In this document: in pieces, positions 9,919 to 19,914 of the stretch
Position numbering within the stretch: position 1 is the first letter of the stretch
Layout: each line of letters begins with the position of its first letter
Source of the DNA: Eutreptiella sp. 'Long Island Sound 2002'
Lineage: Eukaryota; Euglenozoa; Euglenophyceae; Eutreptiales; Eutreptiaceae
Length of the DNA: 64,000 nucleotides
Direction of reading: 5' to 3'
Assembly (NCBI GenBank): GCA_964036045.1
Contig: OZ038381.1
Location: forward strand, 131,013,708 to 131,077,707
Notes under the pieces: generated by a model
The model's input: only the letters and a program-made list of their open reading frames with translations
Databases searched by the model: none
What the model was told of the DNA's origin: nothing
Program-made: the position numbers and the translations under genes

Positions 9919-11905
9919 GCGCGAAAGAATCTGCGTAGGCCAGGGCACCACCACCGACTGGCCGAGGACATCTTCAAGCTGCATTGTGCAGAGCGATATC
10001 ACGCATCGTGCTCCACTGCTGCCACAACTGATGTGGCGGGAGGGAACATTGTGTTCATCAGGGGGCAAGCCATGGACATTGGTGTGGCAGTGTCGGATGC
10101 TGGAGCAGCCATTTTGTCACGGTTGGTTGAGGTGTATATTGGATTACGCATGTGCACTTCCATCCGTGCTATAAGTGAGCGCATTCTTCTGCATTGCTCT
10201 TTGACATCTCCCCCTGGGCACCATGCATCACGGCAGTGGATAGTTGAGAAGGCTATTGCAGCAATGCATGATGCCATGCAGGATGAGGTAACGCACACCC
10301 TATTCCTCGCAACGTTCATTGCAGTGTTGCTTGACGGCTCGGATAGGCAGAGGCGTCGCGTCCATGAGTACGCCGTTCTGCTTGTTTTCCCGGGGACTGG
10401 CCCCGGGGGCATGTGTGAGGTGTTCCTTGGTATGGTGGATGTGGCCTGTGGTGATGCGCTGGAGATTGTAACGCAGCTAGAATGCGTCCTGCTGTCCTGG
10501 CTTCCTGACCGTGATTGGTGGGCAAAGAGGGTAGTGACCTTTGCAGTGGACGGGGCTTCTAACCTTGGTGTGCGGGGTGCCAGTGCGCGGCAAGTTGTTG
10601 ATGTCTCTATCATTGAGAGCAATGTGTTTGCCTTGATTGGGAGGTGGTTGGTCTTGATGACACCCTTGGGTGAGCCCTGCCATGTGTTGCAGCGCAAGTT
10701 GGGTCTTGCATTGGAGGCTGCTGGCCCGACCCATGTTGATTACATGGCGGCCGTGGATCGCCAACGAGGCTTGTACAATGGGGAACGGCAGTGGAAGGAG
10801 TTGCAAATGTGTGTGCAAAAGCATGTGCAAGATAAACGTAGTGGCTTGCAACTCATCCCCACAAGTCATCGCATCAGGTGGTCACAGGCACATGCACGGC
10901 GCAACACTACTTTTTTGGCCAATGTCCCTTGGGAGGCACGACACTTGGATTCCAAGGTGCATCATTCTACCAAGGAGGAGGATGTTTGGGAGGACTACCA
11001 TGATGCCAGTTTGCTTGCATGGGGGGTGGTTTATGGGGACATCCTGCGTGGCATGCGGTGTTTAAAACAGTGTGGCACAATTGCGCGCGCCCACTGGTGC
11101 ACACTTCGCCACTGCCACAGATATCCTACAAGCACGGTGGCAGAAGGTGGCTTACGAGGAGGGTCAAGGGTGGTTGCAGTTCAAGGAGCAAACTGTGGCA
11201 AGTGCATGGCATGGTGTGCAGTTGGTCCAGTTTGATTCAGCTGGGCGGAAGTGTGCAACAACCCCCCCTTTTCCAAGCTTTCAGGCGCGTGCAGTAACTG
11301 ATGTGTTGCTTGCAGGCACCAAGGAGGGATAGGCAACCATTGACCCCAGGGGGGTGTTGGAGTGCGCATTGTTGGACCATGGCTGTTTCCTTGCCCTCCC
11401 GGTCAATGAGCGTGCTGCATATGGGGTAGAGCAATTGCGTCAGTTCATGGGTTCACACCAAGAAGAGTTGCGCAGCACATGTGAACTGTGACCGTGCCTT
11501 GGTAGAGTGGGAAGGCCTTAAGGAGCACATGGTGCAGCACTTTGCAACTGTGCAAATGTCCGAGATCTGGGAGGCCTTGGCACCTGAAAGGGCACATTCA
11601 CAGTGGGTGAATGTGTGGCATGTTCTCGCATTATTGCGAACATATTCCCCTGTTGAAGCTGCAGTAGAGCGTGCCATCTCTTTGCGGTCGAGGTTTTGCA
11701 GTAGTATGCATGACATTGTGGACACGTGTCCTCAGCATGTGCATGGCATTGCATTCCAAATTGCCCCCTTTACAGCAATGGGCAAAGGGACAAGGCGTTG
11801 CAGCGGCACGCCACCTAGCTGCCCGTGCACGCTTCGATCTGCGCCCCAGACAGAGGGTTTCAAGGAAGGTAAGGGACAGAGAGTCTGTGGAAGCTGCAAT
11901 GCTTT
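9919..11905 (+). pseudogene. hAT-like (DUF4371 / ZNF862-type) transposase, broken
   Basis: From 9919 the frame runs to 11235. FIAVLLDGS carries the first catalytic Asp (10333-10335). The segment after it has the spacing of hAT RNase H-like cores, FAVDGASNLGVRGASARQV carries the second Asp (10549-10551), and PCHVLQRKLGLAL matches the conserved CH-x-x-H/R-L-x-L box after it. The coding then moves to a second frame (11066-11480, one TAG at about 11330) with an aromatic helix WQKVAYEEGQGWLQFKEQ, and to a third frame from 11481, where YSPVEAAVERAISLRSRF matches the hAT C-terminal dimerisation motif (P-x-S-x-x-x-E-R-x-F/I-S). A basic tail follows in a fourth register to about 11907. hAT transposases cut and paste DNA. 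With at least three breaks this copy is probably dead, unless the breaks are introns. No terminal inverted repeats or 8-bp target duplications were identified. Confidence 0.65.
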
Positions 11906-11910
11906 AGTGT

Positions 11911-12330
11911 GTGCAAGGTAATGAAGCAGTGCCTGATGATGGTGACATCCTGCCCTTCTTTGGAGGGCCGGGTACACCACTGAGCTCAACGGCACCCTTA
12001 GGAAAGGGTACCGAACGGCACGAGGCAGATGTGGTTAGCACTGTTGCACCCGATGGGACCCCTGACTCGCATGCTGGCAACCATGACTTCATCACTTTTC
12101 GCAGAGGTACGGAGTGTGCCACATGCAAGAAGGTGGTTCGCATTTGGTGCAATACATGTCTGGTGTGCCATGCATGCTTTTGCGCAAGCCCGCGTCCTTG
12201 TGGGGAGGTGGTGGTGAGTGTGGCAGATGATGTCTGTGACGAGGGGGAGAACAATAGTGCAGACGAACTGGTCACACCCGTAAGCCAGATAAGGGGCGTG
12301 GTGTGGCTAGGATGCAGGGGAAGTTGGTAA
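11911..12330 (+). CDS. Cys-rich zinc-ribbon segment, transposon-associated
   Basis: Open frame following the hAT-like C-terminus after a single TAG. An acidic, Pro/Gly-rich N-terminal part is followed by a compact Cys cluster, CATCKKVVRIWCNTCLVCHACFC, which I read as C-x2-C-x8-C-x2-C-x2-C-x2-C-x-C in two fused pairs. This resembles the C-terminal zinc-binding cluster of piggyBac-type and similar transposases. There is no ATG at its start, so it is more likely the next part of the upstream protein than an independent gene. An acidic segment follows, and coding appears to shift to another frame near 12295. Confidence 0.45.
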   Translation: MQGNEAVPDDGDILPFFGGPGTPLSSTAPLGKGTERHEADVVSTVAPDGTPDSHAGNHDFITFRRGTECATCKKVVRIWCNTCLVCHACFCASPRPCGEVVVSVADDVCDEGENNSADELVTPVSQIRGVVWLGCRGSW

Positions 12331-12596
12331 TTGCAGCGCAGAATGGCAAGCTGCGTGATTGGACAAGGGGGGCGCTGTTGCACTGTCTGGAAGTCCTTGG
12401 TGTGAAGGTGGCAGGTAGCAGCAACGGGCGGCAAATGAGGGACCTTGCTATGCAGCATGCGTTGCCATTGTTGGCACAGTGGGATGCCTTTGTGCCAGAC
12501 ACGGACCGTGTTACGCGTTCCGCACAACCACGAAGCATCTCCCAACCCAGTTGCTCGCAACCGGTGGATGACATGGATGGACTCATCGATGAATAA
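12303..12596 (+). CDS. SAP-like C-terminal segment ending at AATAAA
   Basis: KLRDWTRGALLHCLEVLGVK followed by a Gly/Ser turn and a second helix (GRQMRDLAMQHALPLL) has the helix-turn-helix shape and LxxxLxxxG spacing of a SAP DNA-binding motif. The remaining tail is Ser/Gln/Asp-rich and stops at TAA 12594-12596. It is in a different frame from the zinc-ribbon segment and begins just where that frame ends, so it probably forms the C-terminus of the same transposon protein. The SAP assignment rests on pattern only. Confidence 0.4.
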   Translation: MARMQGKLVIAAQNGKLRDWTRGALLHCLEVLGVKVAGSSNGRQMRDLAMQHALPLLAQWDAFVPDTDRVTRSAQPRSISQPSCSQPVDDMDGLIDE

Positions 12597-12597
12597 A
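12592..12597 (+). terminator. Polyadenylation signal AATAAA
   Basis: AATAAA overlaps the TAA stop of the SAP-like segment and is followed by GT-rich sequence (TTTTGTTGAGTTGTGCTGTGTTG), as expected of a cleavage/polyadenylation region. This marks the likely 3' end of the plus-strand transposon transcript. Confidence 0.5.
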
Positions 12598-13149
12598 AGG
12601 GTGGTTCCCACATATTTGCATGTCCTCTTTTGTTGAGTTGTGCTGTGTTGTCTTATAAAATTTTTTCGCAATATCCGTGTTGACACATTTTCCCCTTTTG
12701 TCCCATATGTCTGTTTTGTGTGGTGGTCATTCAATTTCCCCACTTTTCCCGCTCCCACATTTCCCCTAGTTTCCCCTTTTGGTTTTCCATGTCTTCTTTT
12801 TTTGCCACATTTCCTGCTCACACCTTTTCCCCATTTTCCCATTGAGGTGTTCACAGTTTTTTTTATTTTGTACTGCCATGTTTCTGATGGTCCAAGGTGG
12901 ATCCCCAATGATTTTCCAATTGTGTCCTCCCTTTCCATTGGGGGGGGGGGGGCGCAGGTTTGATTTAGGCATAGTTTCTCCCAAGTTCCTCTAGGCATTA
13001 GACCCATAGACCCAGCTCCATCTCCAATCACACCGGACATCTTCTTGGACAAACTGCACACACAACATCCCATATCGGACATCTGACATCACACTTTATA
13101 AACAGACTTGGCATAGACAGGTCCCGCGTCCCTAAGGGGAAGGGGGGCC
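12598..13149. other. Pyrimidine-rich spacer, no gene
   Basis: The plus strand is dominated by T and C tracts (TTTTCCCC, TTTCCCCTAG, TTTTCCCATT) up to a 13-base G run at 12940-12952, then mixed sequence with CCCATATCGGACATC / GACATCTGACATC motifs. The minus strand is purine-rich and therefore long open. No recognisable protein on either strand. Confidence 0.5.
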
Positions 13150-14705
13150 CTTGCCTACAAGTTTTCTCGCCGCTTCGTCGTCCAAGACGGGGGGGGGGGG
13201 GGCGCCGTCCTCGCGCACACCTGTTGGTGTAGGGAGTCCACCTCCCAGTTCCAGGTTGTGGTGAGGACATTTACGAGGATCACCAACACGGGACACCCTA
13301 GAGGATGCCATTGGTGCCATGCCACCAGGAGCCCAGGGGCCGGGCAACCTTGAAGGCCCGGCGGAGCTGCTTGTACATGGCCCCGAGGGCATGACACGTG
13401 CCCGGGTCCATGCCCAGCTCCAACGCCTGGGCCGACACAACCACATGGAAGATTAGGTCAAAGCACTTGACGTAATCGATGGTAATCCTTGCCACTGCGC
13501 ACCGCTAGAGGCAACACAGCTCCGGTAGGACCTGTATAGCCGTCGCCCCGTCTAGGGTGCCCGTGGCCGAGCGGAAACCGCAGGCCGCCGGATGGGCCCG
13601 GGACTCGTGCCACGCGATGGCGTCCATCAGGCGCACGCCCGCCCATAGCCGGTACACCACGGACAGAACCGTGGGCGGGCGGGAACTCAAGGGTACTCTA
13701 GCCCCTCCTTGGAGATTAGGGCCTTGTAGCCCTGGGCTAGGCGCGCCGGCCACTTGCCCAAGCGCTTCACCTCCGGAAGGAGGTCCGCCAGCCAACTCAG
13801 CAGCCTGTCGGCAAGGAAGCAAAGGTCCGCTAGACTCCACCGGTGCAGCCCCAAGGCCAAGGGGTTCATGCAAGAGAGGCCCTTGCGCAAGCGGTGGCCA
13901 TCCGTGCAACGAGGCGACCATAGGGAGTCGCTGGACATGCTGCCCACACACGTGGAGGAAGGCCACCAAATCCGGTTCGAGGTCCACCGCATACTTGCCG
14001 TTTAGCGGCCACTAGGCCTCCTGCAGGAGGCCATCCATTTCTGCCTCATGGGCCGCGGCGGCGCCGTCCGGCTTGGGGAGGAAGGTGACCGGCGGGGTGT
14101 AGGACTCCTCCTTGAACCACTGGTACACCGCCCCTTGGTCGGTGGACCAAGCCTCCTCAAGCTACGCGCCTAGGCCGCCTAGATGTGCGCAAGGTGGCAG
14201 GCGAGTGGCTCCCTGTTGCCCCGTGGCTGCTTCGGGCACTTGCGTACCTCACGGAGAAGCTCGTCGGTCCCCCTGCCCCGGGGCACGTGCGGCGGGGCTG
14301 GCGGTAGAGCGGCCCCCGCCAGCAGCGTGTCCGGGGTGACATTCGGGCATGAGAGGGCGAGGGGGGGTTCCTCTGCCGATGTGGTCCAGAAAACCCATGC
14401 CTACTCCACGTCCGCCGTGCCCAAGGCTGCCCGCCAGCGAGCCTCCAAGGGGTCCAGGGGACGGTCCGCCGAAGGAGGCGCTAGTGCTCTTCCCGCAGCG
14501 CCAGCACGATGGGCTTGGGGTGGACGAACTTGACCACGCGGGGACCCCGCCGCATGTGCAAGTCGAAGCGAACTGGGGTGTGGCCCGGTATGGTCTCGCG
14601 CTGGAGAACCCCTGCCGCTTGCACGAGCGCCGCCAACGGCGTCCCTTCAAGTAGCCCGTCGATGCGCGAGGGCCGCGTGCCCTCTGGCCCTGGTACGAAC
14701 ACACG
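13150..14705 (-). pseudogene. Non-LTR retrotransposon remnant (endonuclease end and reverse transcriptase)
   Basis: Read on the minus strand. 14702-14481 encodes TRPSRIDGLLEGTPLAALV followed by IPGHTPVRFDL, the C-terminal 'SRIDxxL ... xGHxPV' part of an APE-type endonuclease. A Trp/Ala-rich linker follows in other frames. Then comes the reverse transcriptase: GYKALISKEG (13760-13690), RPPTVLSVVYRLWAGVRL (13683-13630), HPAACGFRSATGTLDGA, ARITIDYVKCFDLI (motif A, D-x4-FD), an 'LGAMYKQLRRAFKV' helix, HGTNGIL plus QGCPVLVILVNVLTTTW (motif B) near 13330-13280. The catalytic YxDD box is absent: homology ends near 13150 in a G run. The frame changes at least four times. It is therefore dead and, unusually, truncated at its 3' end as well. 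Sequence style is like the RT families abundant in dinoflagellate genomes. Confidence 0.8.
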
Positions 14706-15240
14706 GGGGCCCGCACAGTGGCTGGCGTGAGCTCAAGGTGCGCTCTGAGACCCGATGGACATCGGTCGCCCAGCTAGTGATGCGGGCCGAGGCGGGTGCA
14801 TCGGGGTGGCATGCCCTTTGGGGCGCGCCGCTGGAGTCCCGGGGGTTTTGTGCTTTGGGTTTTGGGTTGGACCCTTTTGCCACGACCCCTCCATGCCAGG
14901 ACCCTTTTGCCAGGACCCCTCCATGCCACTCTCTGCGGTGGAACTAGTCCAACACGAGGACTGCCCTGTCATCACCCTGCATGGTCCTGGCATCCACCCT
15001 GGCGGTCACATCCATTGGACCCTGTCCGTCCAGTGGCAGCCACCATGAAGAGGATGTTTCACCCGTCTATCGCGAAGGCGACAGTGGCACCACCCTTGTG
15101 GCCTCGCACATCCGAAGAGGCAACCAGGATCCTCCAAGCATGCGTGGTAGCATGGCCCGTCATGACCACCTAGTCACGACCGACTCGTCCCTCATGGCTG
15201 CTATGCAGGCACAGGCGGGGGGCCTGTAGGGGAGGACACG
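14706..15240. other. Spacer with a 30-bp tandem duplication
   Basis: Possible 5' remains of the minus-strand retrotransposon up to about 14800. At 14869-14898 and 14899-14928 a 30-bp unit (GGACCCTTTTGCCA...CCATGCCA) is duplicated with one difference. Nothing else is recognised. Confidence 0.45.
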
Positions 15241-15317
15241 GGTGCTTGAACTCGACTTAGCCCACCTCCCCGCCCCTCGACCTCTGTACATATTCCAGTG
15301 GACGCTAAAAGACAAAT

Positions 15318-15625
15318 GCCCTCTTTACGTGTTTTTCACCCTATTTGGGTGTTTTTGGGGGGGGGGGGGGCTCCCAAGGGGGCTAGGGCACAACGTGCTT
15401 ATGCAGTTTTCCAGCCTCGGCAGCTCAAGAATAGAAATTTCCGAAACTGATAATTTTGATATTCTGACAATCCAAAATGATGAAATATCCTTGCAAAGTA
15501 TGTTTTGGCCCCTCTTTATGTGTTTTTCACCCTATTTGTGTGTGTGTGTGGGGGGGGGGGGGGCGCTCCCAAGGGGGCTGGGGCACAACTTGCTTATGCA
15601 GTTTTCTAGCCTCAACAGGTCAAAA
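15318..15625. repeat. Diverged tandem pair, spacing about 192 bp, with G runs
   Basis: About 15318-15430 and 15510-15622 share CTCTTTA(C/T)GTGTTTTTCACCC, a 14-base G run, CTCCCAAGGGGGCT(A/G)GGGCACAAC and TTGCTTATGCAGTTTTC. The segment between the copies is AT-richer and unique. It looks like an ancient tandem duplication of a noncoding element. Confidence 0.75.
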
Positions 15626-17832
15626 ATGGTCGTCCCTCTGCCCTCTTCGAGGTGCCTTGCCGAAGGCAATAGAATTTTTTTTTTGTTTCCCCAGCTCTTA
15701 GGGGTACCCGAGCAGGCTGCCCACCTCTCACAGGTTTTTTTCAAGCCCACCCTTTACACACCTGACTCAATGAGTGGGCACCCAACCCACCTATCCACCA
15801 GTGTATGATTCCTTCCTCAAAAGGCGGACGCATGCCTACCCCGGGAAGTACCAACCGGCATACTTGTTCAGCTTTTATGGCACCCCCCATGATCTGCATG
15901 TTTCTCGAGTTTCTTTTCGCACAGTTGACCTGATAGCAAGAGGTGACGAGAGGCAAACAGACCAGGTGAAGAGACAACAAATTTTGCCGCCAAATTTCTG
16001 GGGGAAATATGCGAAACTATGCGATTCTTGCTTGCTTTTTTCGCAATAGTTCATTACCAGCCGGTCGCATGAACCCCCCCCCCCCACCAGCCTGGGGCAC
16101 CAGTATCAGTGGCAGCTTCATTGCAGCACAGATGCATGCCCGCAATAAGTGATCGACACGGTGCTGAAATGCCGAGCAAGCTCCCAGCTCAGCTCGGGCC
16201 CCTACCATGTGTATGCCCGCATCTATGCATGTCTAGACGCAGGTGCAACCCCCAATGCACGAATGGTCAGGAATGGCGTTGTATGATCCCAGGGATGCAG
16301 CTCGACTGTGTTGGGGTAGGGGGGGGGGAGGGTGCTGCGTAGGTTCCCATACCTGTCCCAAGCCACTTCTGGGTGGTCCTGACGCGCCTGTGAGTGGCGG
16401 CTATTCCCCGCCTCAGGCAGTGGGCAGCGGCTGTTAGGAGCGCCACGTGATTGGCCAATGACCATCGGTGGCCATGCAGGTGTCGGATTCTCGGCTATGG
16501 GGGCATGGGCAGTCGTCCCTACTCGAAGTCGTTCGCTCAAATAGAATGGGCCACTGGGACGTGCGATCAGGCGTACGGGATCCACTTTGTATGTGAAGCT
16601 GTTGCTGATACTCAGGGGACGGGTGTCAACAGGTCCTTTGCTCCTTTGTGCAAAATCTCTGGGGAGGCGTGTGGTGGCGGCCTGTACCCTCTTGCCAATG
16701 GTGTGCAGGGAACTCCACTCCCCTCACTGGACCCCAACCCCCGGGCACCCTCAAGCCTGCCGCCTCTGCTCGGCCCCAACGCCTCAAGCTCCACTATACA
16801 ACAGCGGACAACGGCTCTGTTGTGCCATCTCTGCCCCTGACCCGCAATCCTGAGACTGAGCGTTCCTGGAAGAGGGGCATCCCCCGCCCCCAGACGTCCA
16901 AGTTGTATGCCTCGGGACACAGCGGCTCTTTGCCCTCCACACAGGCACCCATTCGTCCAACATCTGCCCCATCCACTGCGGCCGACCAGGGGCCCCACCC
17001 ACCACGCAGCCACACATCCGCGGGTATGCGTTGCGTCACCAGAACGAATGCATTCATTAGTTCTCTTGCAAAGCGCGATCCCGGACCCACAACCAAACCG
17101 CAGCGGCCACCAGAACCATGGCACACCAGCACTGTGGCATAAGGCGTGTGAAATAACGTCAAGAGATGGGGCACGGCTGCGCAGCTGAGTCAGAGCCAGG
17201 CCACAAGTAAAGGAGGGATCGCAGTATCAGGAGGTATTGATGCGAGAAGTGCGGGAACAAGGGACACTGCTGCGTCTCCCTGTTCTCACTCCATGGCTGA
17301 ACACCACTGTTAACCCGTGGATCCCTGTCCCTATACCAGCGACATGGGAGCACGGGGGCACACAGCACGCAGCTACAAGGGCATGTCCAAAAGGGCAAAA
17401 GGCTACAGGGGACTGGTCCATCGCTGTGTCGACTGCCTGCTGTCTCAGGGGACCCTTCGGGCAGCATCACTCTCACGATGCAGTCCCGCGTCACGAGGCA
17501 TGCGCTGCAGAAAGACCAGCACTTGTTGCGAGCTTTCCACAATCCGGCCCTTGTGATCGCAGGATGGGAACAGATTCCCGAGGCTGTCAGAAGCAAACTG
17601 GTATCCGCCGCCGTAGCATCCCCGCCAGCGTAAGTTTGCATTTACGGAGGGGGACTCTCCCATACCCCTCCTCCCTTTTATTAACCATCCTCATCCCCCG
17701 GTTTTGCAGAGCACACACCCCATCTCACCCCTTGCTGGCGTAGCCACACTCACAGGCACGGGCACGGGAACGGGCAGCACCTGAATCGCAACACACGGCG
17801 GTTTATAATGAACAGCCACCAAAGCAAGCACG
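15626..17832. other. Unannotated stretch, no supported gene
   Basis: Many overlapping medium-length open frames on both strands (for example 16648-17142 plus, Pro/Ser/Thr-rich), none with a recognisable domain or a clear start context. A 12-base C run lies at 16074-16085. It could include introns or UTRs of a gene ending downstream, but I see no evidence that decides it. Confidence 0.3.
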
Positions 17833-18066
17833 ATGAATGCCACGGTACAACGGACCTGCCCTCTTTCTGCAGCCCTTCTCACGATGGAGCTGGGGCCCTG
17901 GTGGGATACTGCCTCCAGTTCTTGGAAATGTATTTTTCCTTGCCTTCTTCTTGTAACCCTCGCCTCTCAGAACTCAGCCCAGTTGCAGAGCCAAGGGCAG
18001 CGGGAGGGGGACGGGGCCCTGGACAACGGGATGGCGTCTGCGACGTCCACAGAGCATGTCTCTTAG
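17833..18066 (+). CDS. Candidate small secreted or membrane-anchored protein
   Basis: An ATG at 17833 (or the in-frame ATG at 17884) opens a frame with a hydrophobic stretch, CIFPCLLLVTLASQNSAQ, shaped like a signal peptide with an A-x-A-like cleavage site, followed by a Gln/Gly/Asp-rich tail. The stop is at 18064-18066 and AATAAA follows at 18085-18090. At 77 aa it could be a whole small gene or a terminal exon. No homology is recognised. Confidence 0.25.
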   Translation: MNATVQRTCPLSAALLTMELGPWWDTASSSWKCIFPCLLLVTLASQNSAQLQSQGQREGDGALDNGMASATSTEHVS

Positions 18067-18084
18067 ACAGAGCATGTCTCGCCG

Positions 18085-18090
18085 AATAAA
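18085..18090 (+). terminator. Possible polyadenylation signal AATAAA
   Basis: AATAAA 19 bp after the stop of the small open frame ending at 18066. It is only as credible as that gene. A direct duplication AGAGCATGTCTC flanks the stop. Confidence 0.25.
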
Positions 18091-18259
18091 TGCCAAACGG
18101 ATTCAGACTCATTTGATTCGTCAATCCATCTTCATGGATGCCTCGGGGTTGGTTGGGCTGCGCTGCGGACCGTTGCGCCCAAAGATTCTTTTCGGACGTC
18201 TGTTGTGTCGTTGATCCGTTGTGTTTATGCGCCGCTCTGTGCCGTTCTGAAGGTGCAGC

Positions 18260-18468
18260 AAGCAGCCCCTCACGACACGCAGATGTCTGTCAGTTCCACG
18301 ACCGACACCCCCGAGTCTTGCGCTCCTGAGTCGAGGTTGGCCACCCTCGACTCCGAAGTGACATGGTGCCCGTTGTCATCGCACGCGTGCGACAATGTCG
18401 TCTTGGACTTTGGCATGACGGAGGACATCACTGTCACTGCGTATGCCCCCCTCACTCAGGAGCCTTGA
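18260..18468 (+). CDS. Possible exon with discoidin (F5/8 C)-like strand pattern
   Basis: From an AG near 18259 the frame reads QAAPHDTQ..., then ATLDSEVTWCPLSSHACDN followed by VVLDFGMTEDITVTAYAP. The W-x-P ... D-x-VVLDFG ... DIT pattern is like the core strands of a coagulation-factor F5/8 type C domain. The frame closes at 18468 and no continuation is certain, although a GTAAGTG donor-like site lies at 18590. A fragment at best. Confidence 0.25.
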
Positions 18469-19282
18469 ATGCCCCTGGACGCATCCCAAGGCTGGGGCCA
18501 TATCCTATCCCCCTCCCCTTCCCCCAACTGAGTCGAGGAGCATTTCCTTTTTCATGAGTCGGAATTACCCCAGGATTTTGTCCAGTCGGTAAGTGTGAGA
18601 AGCGGAACCGCATACATTCTGGACTGCCATGCATTAAAGATTCTTGACGCTTTGGAAAACAAGCGCATCCTGAAACCGCCGCTTAAAAAATCTGCAGGAG
18701 GTTTGAGCAAATCATGCCGGCCTCTCCAACGGCCATATTTGGTCGATTTGGTGGCGTGGCACTCTGCATTTCCATAGCCTCTCTTCTTCTTGGGCCAATG
18801 GATTGCAGGTCCGCCCACACACATAGGCTGCAGGACCATAGGTTCTTCCATTGGCGCGGACGGAATGCTGAGGTTTGAGAATTCAAGGGTGGCGAGATTT
18901 CCTGCACTGAATTTGTCCCCCGGCGAACAGCCCCCTCCTCGTTACTCCGACGCCACCCCAGCGCGTAGCAGCAGCACACACCGACTCCGTCGCATGGAAA
19001 GAGATGGTGCTCTTGACTTTCTGCAATCCGGACACAGGTGCACCGACGCAATTGTGTCAGTCACCATGAAACCACCGTTGGTTGCCAGCCGACAGCCGTC
19101 GGCCACCCACCAATCGCTCCCAGTTACTCTGCAAGCAGTGTCACCCCTCTCTGGGCATTGAAAACGAGATTATCGGGGGAGGGCGGGGTGCCGTGCCAGT
19201 GATTGCACCCGTGCATTGCGGTTGCCCACACTGCCAACTGCCCCTGGATAGTCAGATTCTTGGGCCGCCCTTACTCACAACA
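18469..19282. other. Stretch with one weak exon candidate
   Basis: An acceptor-like polypyrimidine tract (CCTCTCTTCTTCTTGGG...TTGCAG) ends near 18808. The following plus-strand frame includes IGSSIGADGMLRFENSRVAR and a Pro-rich tail. No domain is recognised, and no donor is assigned with confidence. The rest shows nothing supportable. Confidence 0.25.
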
Positions 19283-19283
19283 A

Positions 19284-19471
19284 ACACGAAGAAACCAAAC
19301 TGTTGTACATCTTTTGGATCACCTCTTCAGACTTGAACTGGGCGCATGCTGAGCACAAGCCCTCAATGGACTTGCCAAACAAGGCAGAGATGCGGAGTGA
19401 AAGGGTTGGCAAGTCTTCCACATTCACCAGTTTCGATGATGACCTCGTCACAAAGTTCTTTCTCAGTGTTT
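19284..19471 (-). CDS. Possible minus-strand exon, helical protein of unknown function
   Basis: On the minus strand, 19471 to 19284 reads as a compact helical sequence (NVEDLPTLSLRISALFGKS, GLCSACAQFKSEEVIQKMYN) ending next to GTGAGTAAG, an excellent splice donor. In a neighbouring frame immediately upstream, GVRHMLVLNTEKELCDEVII also looks like protein, so a one-base shift or another splice is needed to join them. The amino-acid composition is natural (Leu, Ser, Glu, Lys spaced as in helices). The function is not recognised. Confidence 0.3.
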
Positions 19472-19914
19472 AGGACCAGCATGTGGCGCACTCCGGGTGT
19501 TGGGGCTCTTTAGCAGGCTCCAAGGCCCTTGGAGGAAAGCCCTTGTTGTTGCAGATTGACGCACACAACCATCTTGTTCCTCTGCATCATGAGCCATCAA
19601 TGCTGCATCTGTGGGGACCTGCGGTGCGTGACCGCATGTTTGCCATCGAATCTTCGGGCTGTTTTTATGCTCTTCAGGGTGGCCCGGGTCTCAAGTCCTT
19701 TGCTTTGTTTATGCCTTGACGTCGTGGTAGCCCTTCCCGTCCCCCTCTCTCGAGGACACGAAACGGCTCCGCATCGCACTGCACTTTGTTGGCGAAATTG
19801 TATGCATGCGGCTGCGTGCGTGCGTGACAGGGGCTGGGGCGCCTGAAGGCGGCAATCGGCGACGGACCACTGGCAGTTTGTGGCCAATTGTAACGCACCG
19901 CGGTTGGCAGTTGA

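Noticed and set aside
11904-13082. 392-codon minus-strand open frame
   Set aside because: Half is antisense to the zinc-ribbon/SAP-like coding sequence and half is the complement of a pyrimidine-rich spacer. No domain, and composition follows the base bias.
18260-18600. Complete discoidin-domain gene
   Set aside because: Only one plausible exon. The flanking GTAAGTG site and upstream signal-like frame could not be joined convincingly.
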